7,056 nucleotides of DNA from positions 1 through 7,056 of the forward strand of contig JAAYVT010000210.1 of the NCBI GenBank assembly GCA_012517025.1, written 5' to 3'. The notes beneath the pieces were generated by a model, which saw only the letters and a program-made list of their open reading frames with translations, did no database searches and was not told where the DNA came from. Positions 1 to 7,049 of this stretch are shown here, piece after piece. The DNA comes from Phyllobacteriaceae bacterium. Lineage in GTDB: Bacteria; Pseudomonadota; Alphaproteobacteria; Rhizobiales; Ancalomicrobiaceae. Within the stretch, counting starts at the first letter, position 1. The number at the start of each line of letters is the position of its first letter. A program made the translations under genes and the position numbers.

Positions 1-920
1 CGCATGATCCGGCGCAGCACGTAGCCGCGGCCCTCGTTCGACGGCAGCACCCCGTCGGCGATCAGGAACGACATCGCGCGCAGATGGTCGGCGATGACCC
101 GATGGCTCGCCCGCGCGTCGCCCTCCGCCGCCACTCCGGTCGTCTCGACCGAGGCGCGGATCAGCGCCTTGAAGAGATCGATGTCGTAGTTGTCGTGCAC
201 GCCCTGCAGCACCGCCGCGACGCGCTCGAGCCCCATGCCGGTGTCGATCGACGGCTTCGGCAGCGGCGTCCGCTGCCCGTCCGCCGTCTGCTCGTACTGC
301 ATGAACACGAGATTCCAGATCTCGATGAACCGGTCGCCGTCCTCTTCCGGCGAGCCGGGCGGGCCGCCCCAGATGTGATCGCCGTGGTCGTAGAAGATCT
401 CCGAGCACGGTCCGCAGGGGCCGGTGTCACCCATCTGCCAGAAATTGTCGGAGGTGGCGATACGGATGATCTTGTCGTCGGAGAAGCCGGCGATCTTCTT
501 CCACAGACCGAAGGCCTCGTCGTCGTCGGCATAGACGGTGACCAGCAGGCGTTTCGCGTCGAGCCCGAATTCCTTGGTGACCAAGGTCCAGGCGTGATGG
601 ATCGCCTCCTCCTTGAAATAGTCGCCGAAGGAGAAGTTGCCGAGCATTTCGAAGAAGGTGTGATGACGCGCGGTGTATCCGACGTTGTCGAGATCGTTGT
701 GCTTACCGCCGGCGCGCACGCACTTCTGCGCCGTGGTGGCGCGGAGGTAGTCGCGAGTCTCGAGCCCGGTGAATAAATTCTTGAATTGCACCATGCCGGC
801 GTTGGTGAACATCAAGGTCGGATCGTTGCGCGGCACCAACGGGCTCGAGGACACCACCTCGTGCCCCGTCTTGGCGAAATAGTCGAGAAAGGTCGCGCGG
901 ATCTCGTTGACGCCACTCAT
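1..920 (-). CDS. alaS: Alanyl-tRNA synthetase, N-terminal part (runs off the window)
   Basis: Cytoplasmic class II synthetase that charges tRNA-Ala with alanine. The 306 visible codons are about a third of the usual 870-890 residues and cover the catalytic domain and the start of the tRNA-recognition domain; the C-terminal editing and C-Ala domains lie outside. Visible landmarks: motif 1 around residues 20-43 (GHEVVSSSPLVPRNDPTLMF), motif 2 around 82-96 (YTARHHTFFEMLGNF), motif 3 at 230-240 (GLERVAAVLQG), then HRVIADHLRAMSFLIADG near 273-290, typical of AlaS. The start giving MSGVNEIR fits the family N-terminus. A GAAGAAGG sequence lies upstream at a rather long 12-nt spacing. An in-frame ATG ten codons earlier (base 950) has no ribosome-binding site and would add a non-conserved arginine-rich stretch. 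It lies downstream of recA on the same strand, the usual alphaproteobacterial order. Identification is secure; the partial state is only the window edge. Confidence 0.97.
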   Translation of the reverse strand, partial: MSGVNEIRATFLDYFAKTGHEVVSSSPLVPRNDPTLMFTNAGMVQFKNLFTGLETRDYLRATTAQKCVRAGGKHNDLDNVGYTARHHTFFEMLGNFSFGDYFKEEAIHHAWTLVTKEFGLDAKRLLVTVYADDDEAFGLWKKIAGFSDDKIIRIATSDNFWQMGDTGPCGPCSEIFYDHGDHIWGGPPGSPEEDGDRFIEIWNLVFMQYEQTADGQRTPLPKPSIDTGMGLERVAAVLQGVHDNYDIDLFKALIRASVETTGVAAEGDARASHRVIADHLRAMSFLIADGVLPSNEGRGYVLRRIM

Positions 921-959
921 GATGGAACAGGGCCTTCTTCGTCGGAACATCGGAGGCAG

Positions 960-988
960 GTTTTAGCCGCCGCCCGTCCGCATGTCCA
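960..988 (-). promoter_or_regulatory. Candidate sigma-70-type promoter of alaS
   Basis: On the minus strand TGGACA (983-988, five of six matches to TTGACA) and TAAAAC (960-965, four of six to TATAAT) are separated by 17 bp, about 40 bp before the alaS start. It lies beyond the stem-loop after recA, so alaS could be transcribed independently. Seen by consensus only. Confidence 0.42.
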
Positions 989-1024
989 TGAAAAGCACCG
1001 CGGATCCGATCCCCGAAGCGACAC

Positions 1025-1053
1025 GACCCGCCGCTCGCCGGGAGCCGCGGGTC
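1025..1053 (-). terminator. Stem-loop after recA, possible terminator
   Basis: A 7-bp arm pair (GACCCGC/GCGGGTC), one G-G mismatch and a 4-bp inner pair (GCTC/GAGC) enclose a 5-base loop. It begins 26 nt after the recA stop. No T-run follows directly, so it may be a weak terminator, an RNA-stabilising 3' structure, or depend on Rho. Confidence 0.45.
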
Positions 1054-1079
1054 GAGGATCGCTTCAGAAGGTGGAGAGC

Positions 1080-2159
<1,080 letters not shown>

Positions 2160-2207
2160 CGTCCGGCCCTCTTGTCGCACGCGCTCCGGCGCATTTGAAG
2201 TGGCCTC

Positions 2208-2235
2208 ACTGTACATGTTTTGTTCCGTATCGCAA
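2208..2235 (-). promoter_or_regulatory. Candidate recA promoter
   Basis: On the minus strand TTGCGA (2230-2235) and TACAGT (2208-2213), each four of six matches to the sigma-70 consensus, are 16 bp apart and about 50 bp before the recA start. The near-canonical LexA box covers most of the spacer and the first bases of the -10 element, the expected place for a repressor site. Confidence 0.42.
2211..2225. promoter_or_regulatory. Near-canonical alphaproteobacterial LexA box at the recA promoter
   Basis: The plus strand reads GTAC-ATGTTTT-GTTC; the minus strand reads GAACAAAACATGTAC. The alphaproteobacterial SOS operator is the direct repeat GTTC-N7-GTTC, so one half-site is exact and the other differs at one base. 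The AT-rich centre and its overlap with the candidate promoter support a role in recA repression. The single mismatch lowers confidence. Confidence 0.55.
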
Positions 2236-2278
2236 GCCCCTTCCCAACCATTTGAGAAAAATAGAAAAATCGATGTGT

Positions 2279-2293
2279 GTTCGTGCGATGTTC
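2279..2293. promoter_or_regulatory. Perfect GTTC-N7-GTTC LexA-type box upstream of recA
   Basis: The plus strand reads GTTC-GTGCGAT-GTTC, an exact match to the alphaproteobacterial LexA operator pattern, 119 bp before the recA start and about 45 bp upstream of the candidate -35 element. No promoter with good elements overlaps it, so it may be an auxiliary operator that cooperates with the proximal box. The second half-site also forms the palindrome GTTCCGAAC (2290-2298). Confidence 0.5.
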
Positions 2294-2334
2294 CGAACGG
2301 TGCGGCGGGCACCGTCGCGGACGTCGCGCCAAGT

Positions 2335-2381
2335 CCGCCCGTCGCCGTTCGTCGGAGCGACGATTCGAGTCGCGCGGGCGG
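2335..2381 (-). terminator. Nested stem-loops after the araC-family gene, possible terminator
   Basis: About 32 nt after the regulator's stop, a 7-bp outer arm pair (CCGCCCG at 2335-2341 with CGGGCGG at 2375-2381) can enclose an inner perfect 6-bp hairpin with a 3-base loop (2349-2363). GC-rich, with no T-run directly after it on the minus strand; T-rich stretches occur only near 2257-2269. In such GC-rich DNA some pairing is expected by chance. Confidence 0.28.
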
Positions 2382-2413
2382 CCGACGGCGAACGCCGCGC
2401 GGAGCCACCGCAC

Positions 2414-3469
2414 TCAGAAACGGGACCCGCCGGCGGACTTGGCCGAGGGCGCCGGATGGCGTCGGGACCGACGCAGCGTGCTCGAAGGCAGTTCACCGAA
2501 CCGCCGATGATACGCCTGAGCGAAGACGCCGAAGTTCGCATACCCCCATCGCCCGACGATCGAGGCGACGGTCTGGTTCGGTGCGGCGGATGCCAAAGCG
2601 TCGCGAACGCCGTTCAGACGCTGTTCGCGCAGGAAGTCCCCCGGAGTGGTGTTGCGGAAACGGCGGAAGCCGCCCGACAGCGATCGCACGCTCACGCCGA
2701 CGGCGTCGGCGACCTCGCCGATGGTCGGCGCTCGGTGCGCGTGAGTGCGCATGAAGTCTTCCGCGGCGCAGACGTAATGGGGCGCGGCGGGGCTGGTGGC
2801 GGCGTCGAGGCGGACGCCCGCCGCATCGGCCCACAGAAGCAGGAGTTCCGAGCACAGGGCCTCCTCGATGTGCGCACCGACCCGTTCGCGCCACGCCCGG
2901 GTCGGCGCTCGGGTGATCGCATCGACCGCATGTTCGAGCAGCGGCATCCACGTCGAGCGACCGCCGCCGATCTTCAGACGACACGTCCACAGATCGTCGT
3001 CGGGCACGAAGCCGAGCCATCGCATCGCCGTCAACTCGATGAGATCTTTCGGAATCGTCAGATTGAATTGGAGATGCCGATCGTCTCCGTCGAGCCAATG
3101 ATCGGTTCGGCGCGTGAAGTCGACGACGAAGCTCTCGCCGGCTTCCGTGGTGACGTAGGAAGAACGGCCGTCGGCGTGCCGCAAGGCCCCCGAGAGCGTC
3201 GTCAAGACCATGACCTTGCCCGACGAGGCGGCGAAATTCTCGAGACGAACCGGCAATCCGTAACAGAATCGTGTCATTCCGATGCGACCTGCCTCGGTCG
3301 AATACATGATGGCGTCGGGATGGGTGTAGCGTTCCAGGGGAATCGTGTCGTACGGCATGTAGTTCATACGACAAAAATCTCCGATCACGCTCCAGTCTCG
3401 GGAGCGGATGGGAAAGCTCTTCGTGTCGACGGCATCAGGTGAATGATCAAGAAACGCGGTTTCGAGCAT
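2414..3469 (-). CDS. AraC-family transcriptional regulator
   Basis: Cytoplasmic DNA-binding regulator, 351 residues, of the AraC type with an N-terminal ligand/dimerisation domain (AraC_binding_2-like, roughly 20-210) and a C-terminal double helix-turn-helix (about 232-335). HTH 1 is near 248-270 (TIGEVADAVGVSVRSLSGGF); HTH 2 near 299-322 (QTVASIVGRWGYANFGVFAQAY), followed by the conserved AraC signature end FGELPSSTLR. The tail is basic (RRSRRHPAPSAK). The start MLETAF is preceded by GGGAGG, but 14 nt away, and this site lies in the loop of a small hairpin. Met35 (MNYMPYD), with GGAG 11 nt upstream, is an alternative start but would remove residues resembling the N-termini of relatives. It sits downstream of the outer-membrane protein gene on the same strand, separated by a strong stem-loop, and plausibly controls that gene and the divergent hydrolase. 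Ligand unknown; family assignment firm, target inferred. Confidence 0.92.
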   Translation of the reverse strand: MLETAFLDHSPDAVDTKSFPIRSRDWSVIGDFCRMNYMPYDTIPLERYTHPDAIMYSTEAGRIGMTRFCYGLPVRLENFAASSGKVMVLTTLSGALRHADGRSSYVTTEAGESFVVDFTRRTDHWLDGDDRHLQFNLTIPKDLIELTAMRWLGFVPDDDLWTCRLKIGGGRSTWMPLLEHAVDAITRAPTRAWRERVGAHIEEALCSELLLLWADAAGVRLDAATSPAAPHYVCAAEDFMRTHAHRAPTIGEVADAVGVSVRSLSGGFRRFRNTTPGDFLREQRLNGVRDALASAAPNQTVASIVGRWGYANFGVFAQAYHRRFGELPSSTLRRSRRHPAPSAKSAGGSRF

Positions 3470-3475
3470 TTCTCG

Positions 3476-3500
3476 TCTACCATCCTCCCTGTCAGGTAGA
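3476..3500 (-). promoter_or_regulatory. Ribosome-binding site of the araC-family gene inside a hairpin loop
   Basis: On the minus strand TCTACC and GGTAGA form a perfect 6-bp stem around a 13-base loop containing AGGGAGG (3484-3490). The start codon is 14 nt after that site, longer than usual, with the 3' arm of the stem in between. A TATTCT sequence a little upstream could be a -10 element, but I see no good -35. Confidence 0.35.
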
Positions 3501-3558
3501 AATGAGAATAGCAGGTTCCTTCGTCTTCGGGTTGCCCGGCTTTCGTCGTTCGGCCGCA

Positions 3559-3582
3559 GCCGGAGGGGTGAGCCCCTCCGGC
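3559..3582 (-). terminator. Strong stem-loop after the outer-membrane protein gene
   Basis: A perfect 10-bp inverted repeat (GCCGGAGGGG/CCCCTCCGGC) with loop TGAG begins 19 nt after the stop of the minus-strand gene and lies before the next minus-strand gene. No T-run follows on either strand, so it may be a U-less terminator or a 3' stabilising hairpin. It largely uncouples the regulator gene from the gene upstream. Confidence 0.6.
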
Positions 3583-3601
3583 CGCTCGGGTCTCCGCGTC
3601 C

Positions 3602-4444
3602 TCAATTCTCGACGATCGCCGGACGCGGTGCGGCGGCGGTCGGGGTCGGGTTCCACAGCGGGACGATGATGTTGGCCCAGGCGCGCGTCTCGCGCCCGCC
3701 GTAATTGGTCTGGGCGACGTCGGTCGTGAGCTTGAACTGGACGTTCACCGGCCCGAAGTCGTAGCCGGCGAGAGCGCCGACCGCCACTTGGCTCTGCTTC
3801 GCGTAGCCGGCGAAGGGGGCCGAAAGGTCGGCCGAGGCGAAGGCGACGGCCCCGACTTCGATCTTGCCGAACTTGCGGGTCGCGGTGAGATCGAGGTTCC
3901 ACCAATCGGGGCCCCCGGTCGGACCGGAATGACCCGTCCCGAAGCCGGTCGTGGCGGACAGGTTCCAACCGTCCTTCAGATACGACACCGCCAGCGCGCT
4001 CTCGAACGCGCCCCAGTCGTGACCGACGTCGGATTGCACCGGCAGGTAACCGCCGACCTGGAAGCCGCCGAACCATCCGTCGCCGAGCATCCACTTCAAC
4101 TGGGCCTCGATCAGCGGGTTGGTGAAGCCGGAGACCTTCCCGAGATGGCGCACCGACACGTCGGCGTAGGGGGTGACGGCGTCGAACACCAGGCGCCCAC
4201 CCGCGATGGTCCACGGCGTGGACCAGATCATCCAGGCGGGCGCGATCGCGGTCATGTCGACCTTCGGGGTGGATTCGCGCGTCCCGAAGGTCGGAATGGT
4301 GATCATGTAGAGCCCCTCCGGCAGCGGCGCGCCGAGTGGGATGCCGGTGGTGATGCCCGGCATGAGTTCCGAACCCGCGAAGCAGGTCGTGGACGTGAGC
4401 AGAATGGCCGCCAAGCAACCCGCGCGCGTTGCGATCTTCTTCAT
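3602..4444 (-). CDS. Exported, probably outer-membrane beta-barrel protein (Phenol_MetA_deg-like)
   Basis: A 280-residue protein, probably in the outer membrane. Residues 1-23 are a signal peptide: basic start MKKIATR, hydrophobic core, and TTCFA before GSE as cleavage site. The mature part has alternating hydrophobic/polar, glycine- and aromatic-rich strands throughout (for example LVFDAVTPYADVSV and WNLDLTATRKFGKIEVGAVA), typical of a barrel. The LPEGLYMITIP segment (41-51) and overall layout resemble the family annotated as 'putative MetA-pathway of phenol degradation', whose members are barrel proteins often found near aromatic-degradation genes. The barrel seems to end at NIIVPLW (258-264), leaving a 16-residue Pro/Ala-rich tail instead of the usual terminal aromatic residue. 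The start was chosen for the signal peptide and a GGGAG 11 nt upstream; an upstream ATG at 4606 would add 54 non-secretory residues. It is divergent from the hydrolase gene. Family assignment moderate; transport role inferred. Confidence 0.82.
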   Translation of the reverse strand: MKKIATRAGCLAAILLTSTTCFAGSELMPGITTGIPLGAPLPEGLYMITIPTFGTRESTPKVDMTAIAPAWMIWSTPWTIAGGRLVFDAVTPYADVSVRHLGKVSGFTNPLIEAQLKWMLGDGWFGGFQVGGYLPVQSDVGHDWGAFESALAVSYLKDGWNLSATTGFGTGHSGPTGGPDWWNLDLTATRKFGKIEVGAVAFASADLSAPFAGYAKQSQVAVGALAGYDFGPVNVQFKLTTDVAQTNYGGRETRAWANIIVPLWNPTPTAAAPRPAIVEN

Positions 4445-4500
4445 CTTGCGATCGTCTCCCGATGACGCCTGCCTGCGCGGATCTCGGGCGTCACCGGGCG

Positions 4501-4527
4501 TCGCCCGTCCGGAGAGGACGGGGGCGA
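4501..4527 (-). other. Stem-loop in the 5' leader of the barrel protein gene
   Basis: Ten base pairs (TCG + CCCGTCC against GGACGGG + CGA) with a 2-base G bulge and a 5-base loop, ending 56 nt before the start codon. It would be in the leader if transcription begins further upstream. Function unknown; it could affect RNA stability. Confidence 0.35.
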
Positions 4528-4603
4528 TGCGCAACCGATCGGCGCGAGTCCGGCCGTTCGATGGATGTTGCGCGACCGGAGCCGCGCAGACGGACGGACA
4601 CGG

Positions 4604-4618
4604 CACGCGTCGCGCGTG
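4604..4618. repeat. Perfect inverted repeat CACGCG-TCG-CGCGTG
   Basis: Six-base arms with a 3-base spacer, 160 bp upstream of the barrel protein gene. It could be a dimeric regulator's operator or a short hairpin; in GC-rich DNA chance is possible. Confidence 0.3.
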
Positions 4619-4709
4619 ATCCCCTTCCTTCGCGTCGTCTCGGAAATTAAGTCATTCGCCGGCGCGGCATCTTCCTCGCGTTGGAAGCGGATGTCTCGCG
4701 TCGGCAGTG

Positions 4710-4732
4710 GAACGCAAAAAAGACGAACGCAA
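4710..4732. repeat. Direct repeat GAACGCAA with 15-bp period
   Basis: Two exact 8-base copies (4710-4717 and 4725-4732) are separated by AAAAGAC, between the two divergent genes. Direct repeats are the usual operator form for AraC-type regulators, though their spacing is more often near 21 bp. The spacing GAAC-N11-GAAC does not fit LexA. Confidence 0.35.
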
Positions 4733-4921
4733 CGCCTCCGTCGAAGCGACCGAAATGAAGTCGCGCCGAGATGCAGAGCGCCCTCATGCCGACCGGAGAC
4801 ATGTAATTCCGCAATCGATCGATCAATTCATAGTAGTAATACATAGAGCGTGGTGAATTTTCCGAATGAAGGCATGGTCGTCCGAGTGAGAGCAGACGGA
4901 TTCGAACGGCTGCGGCAGAGT

Positions 4922-4968
4922 TCTCCTTCGTAGGTGCACGCACGGAAGTGATCCTTACGAAGAGGAGA
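4922..4968 (+). promoter_or_regulatory. Leader stem that can bury the hydrolase ribosome-binding site
   Basis: A 5' arm (TCTCCTTCGTAGG, 4922-4934) is complementary to a 3' arm (4953-4968) that contains the hydrolase ribosome-binding sequence GAGGAG (4962-4967). Pairing gives 4 bp, a 2-base bulge, 7 perfect bp (CTTCGTA/TACGAAG), a 1-base bulge and 2 bp, around an 18-base loop. The start codon is 9 nt past GAGGAG. It could be a translational switch (temperature, ligand or protein) or, as DNA, an operator CTTCGTA-N23-TACGAAG. Confidence 0.45.
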
Positions 4969-4976
4969 TACGAGCG

Positions 4977-6989
4977 ATGTCGGAGTTGATAATGGCTTCC
5001 GTCAGGAGGAGGTTGGCCGGGCTGGCGGTCACGCTCGCCGTCGTGACGGCGATGCCCGCGCAAGGCTGGAGCGACGTCGGCAATCCGAAGGCGAAACCCG
5101 GGCCCGCGCCCACCATCGAATATCAGGAATACGTCACCGAACTCGACGTGCCGATCAAGATGCGCGACGGCACCATCCTCAAGGCCGACGTCTATCGGCC
5201 CAAGGCGGCGGGGAAATTCCCCACCCTCGTGGACGGCACACCCTATTCGAAGACCAACGCGATGATGCTCGCCGCCGGCACCTTCGTGCCGCGTGCGACC
5301 TCCCAGGGCTATGTTCTGGTGGTCTACGACGTTCGCGGTCAGAACAAGTCCGAAGGCTCGATCGATCTGCACGTCAACTTGCAGAACGACGGCTACGACG
5401 TCGTCGAATGGGTCGCCACCCAGCCGTGGAGCAACGGCCGCGTCGGCGTCGACGGCGGCTCCTACGACGGCCAGGTCGGCCTCAACACCATCCTCGCCAA
5501 TCCGCCGCATCTGCAGACCGGCATCGTCGCGGTGACCGCTTCCGATCTCTATCGGCAGTGGTACTTCCGCGGCGGCGCCTTCGAGTTCGGCGCGTTGTCC
5601 GGTTGGACCGCCCTGAACTTCTCGCGCCGTCTGGCGCCGCGCCTCATCCCGGACGAGAAGGCTCGCCAGGAGTACATCGACAATCTGGCGCTCTATCCGG
5701 CCGATGCCGCCGGCTACATGAATGCCCTTCCGCTGATCGACTTCGAACCGGCGAAGATGGGCGACAAGGGCCAGTACAACTATCTCAAGGACTGGCTGTC
5801 ACACCTCACCGACGGCGAATATTGGTGGAAGCGCAACCCGAAGAGCTACTATCACGAGGTGACGATCCCGGTCATGCACCTCGGCGGATGGTACGACATC
5901 TTCGGTGCCGGAACGATCGAGGCCTGGGACCGGATCCAAAAGGAAGGCCGGACGGCGCTGGCCCGCGACAACCAGACCCTGTTCATGGGGCCGTGGGATC
6001 ACGCCGAGGTGCCCTGGGCCAACAAGACCGGCGTCCATCGGATCGGCGCGGTCGAATGTGGGCCGGCGCTCGCCGACTACGATCACGCCGGCATGCGGCT
6101 CGCCTATTTCGACTACTGGCTGAAGGATCTCCAACGCCCCGGATTCGATCCCGACGAGCGGGTTCGCATCTGGACGTTCAACGCCAACAAGTGGTCGACG
6201 GTTCCGACCTATCCGTTGCCGGAGACCAAATACACCAAGTTCTACCTCGCCCCCGAGAAGAGCGGCTCCAGCAAGGCGCTCTACGACGGCAGTCTGAGCG
6301 AGAAGGCGCCCGCCGAGGCGGCCCGGCCGGTCACCTACAAATACGATCCGACGAAGCCGGTGGCGACGCGCGGCGGCAACAACCTCTTCCCGATGGCGAT
6401 CGATCCGACCGGGACCCCGTCCGCCGGCACGGGCGGATCCCTCACCGTCGATTCCGATCTCATCAAGGCGGTGCTGCAGGGTGACGAGCGGTTGCCGACG
6501 ACCGGCACCGGGCCGGAAGACCAGATCCCGGCGGAGGTGAACACGATCACCTTCACGACCCCGGTTCTCGGCGCGCCGATGGAGATGACCGGGCACATCC
6601 GCGCGGTTCTCTACGCCGCCTCCGACGCCGTCGACACCGATTGGGTGGTGCGCGTCTCCGACGTCACCCCGGACGGCAAGTCGATCGTCGTCGCCGACGG
6701 CATTCGGCGGGCGCGCTTCCGCGACTCCGACCTCCATCCCTCGCTGATCGAACCCGGCAAGATCTACGCCTACGACGTCGATCTCTGGCAGAACAGCTGG
6801 GAATTCCAGCCCGGCCACCGCATCCGCGTCGCGATCACCAGTTCGAACTGGCCGCGCTACAGCCGCAACATGAACGTCGCCGAGTTCCCCGAACTCGCGA
6901 CGACCTGGAAGGTCGCCAACCAGAGCATCTACATGGACCCCGAGCATCCGTCCCATGTGATCCTGCCGATCATTCCGAAGAAGAAGTAA
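4977..6989 (+). CDS. Exported CocE/NonD-family (peptidase S15-like) serine hydrolase
   Basis: A 670-residue alpha/beta hydrolase that should cleave ester or amide bonds. Residues 1-30 are a signal peptide (VRRR, hydrophobic LAGLAVTLAVVTA, cleavage after MPA or AQG), so it acts in the periplasm or outside; the arginines do not make a clear Tat motif. Catalytic parts: oxyanion Tyr90 (GTPYSK), DVRGQNKSEG at 118-127, nucleophile Ser162 in GGSYDG, Asp307 in HLGGWYDIFG, His342 in GPWDH. Helical cap residues occupy about 205-295; a jelly-roll C-terminal domain (X-Pro dipeptidyl-peptidase C-terminal type) runs from about 370, with the typical PMEMTGHIRAVLY and YDVDLWQNSWEFQPGHRIRV segments. The size matches secreted alpha-amino-acid ester hydrolases, but GWYDIFG lacks the acidic residues those enzymes carry just after the catalytic Asp, so another substrate is likely. 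GAGGAG 9 nt upstream supports this start over the in-frame ATG at 4992. Family sure; substrate unknown. Confidence 0.95.
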   Translation: MSELIMASVRRRLAGLAVTLAVVTAMPAQGWSDVGNPKAKPGPAPTIEYQEYVTELDVPIKMRDGTILKADVYRPKAAGKFPTLVDGTPYSKTNAMMLAAGTFVPRATSQGYVLVVYDVRGQNKSEGSIDLHVNLQNDGYDVVEWVATQPWSNGRVGVDGGSYDGQVGLNTILANPPHLQTGIVAVTASDLYRQWYFRGGAFEFGALSGWTALNFSRRLAPRLIPDEKARQEYIDNLALYPADAAGYMNALPLIDFEPAKMGDKGQYNYLKDWLSHLTDGEYWWKRNPKSYYHEVTIPVMHLGGWYDIFGAGTIEAWDRIQKEGRTALARDNQTLFMGPWDHAEVPWANKTGVHRIGAVECGPALADYDHAGMRLAYFDYWLKDLQRPGFDPDERVRIWTFNANKWSTVPTYPLPETKYTKFYLAPEKSGSSKALYDGSLSEKAPAEAARPVTYKYDPTKPVATRGGNNLFPMAIDPTGTPSAGTGGSLTVDSDLIKAVLQGDERLPTTGTGPEDQIPAEVNTITFTTPVLGAPMEMTGHIRAVLYAASDAVDTDWVVRVSDVTPDGKSIVVADGIRRARFRDSDLHPSLIEPGKIYAYDVDLWQNSWEFQPGHRIRVAITSSNWPRYSRNMNVAEFPELATTWKVANQSIYMDPEHPSHVILPIIPKKK

Positions 6990-7019
6990 CGCCAGCGTTC
7001 ACCCGACACCATCAACCAA

Positions 7020-7043
7020 CCGGCGTCCCGTTCGGGGCGCCGG
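7020..7043 (+). terminator. Strong hairpin after the hydrolase gene
   Basis: Ten paired bases (CCGGCGTCCC/GGGGCGCCGG, one G-T pair) with loop GTTC, 30 nt after the stop. No T-run follows; instead AAGGAG comes directly after. It may be a terminator, or an intercistronic hairpin within an operon that shapes expression of the next gene. Confidence 0.5.
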
Positions 7044-7049
7044 AAGGAG
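7044..7049 (+). promoter_or_regulatory. Probable ribosome-binding site of a gene beginning just past the window
   Basis: AAGGAG lies 7 bases before the window end, in intergenic DNA, on the strand of the hydrolase. A start codon within the next few bases would complete a normal initiation site. This suggests a plus-strand neighbour, perhaps co-transcribed. Confidence 0.4.

Larger units (their letters stand above)
4445..4976. promoter_or_regulatory. 532-bp divergent control region between the barrel protein and the hydrolase
   Basis: No convincing gene lies here. A GC-rich half (4445-4640) next to the barrel gene holds a bulged leader hairpin and a CACGCG/CGCGTG inverted repeat. An AT-rich stretch (about 4800-4862) contains the palindrome ATCGATCGAT (4814-4823) and TAATAC (4837-4842), a possible -10 for the hydrolase, but no good -35 is visible. 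This suggests an activator-dependent promoter, which would fit an AraC-type regulator. The direct repeat GAACGCAA and the Shine-Dalgarno-burying stem described separately also lie here. Exact promoters could not be assigned. Confidence 0.5.

Noticed and set aside
3387..3483. Short out-of-frame ORF starting at the ATG just after GGGAGG, overlapping the regulator start
   Set aside because: The ribosome-binding site would directly abut the ATG, too close for initiation, and the 32-codon product resembles nothing.
4647..4844. Minus-strand 65-codon frame beginning MYYYYELIDRL in the divergent region
   Set aside because: No ribosome-binding site precedes the ATG, no family is recognisable, and it covers the likely control region. 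A small peptide cannot be fully excluded.
4886..4904. tRNA-like T-loop sequence GTTCGAATCC on the minus strand, suggesting a tRNA or attachment-site remnant
   Set aside because: The flanking bases do not form a T-stem, and no acceptor, D or anticodon arm is present around it. No integrase or second copy is seen.
5799..6956. Minus-strand frame of 385 codons opposite the hydrolase
   Set aside because: It lies entirely antisense to an intact hydrolase with conserved catalytic residues, so it is a GC-driven shadow.
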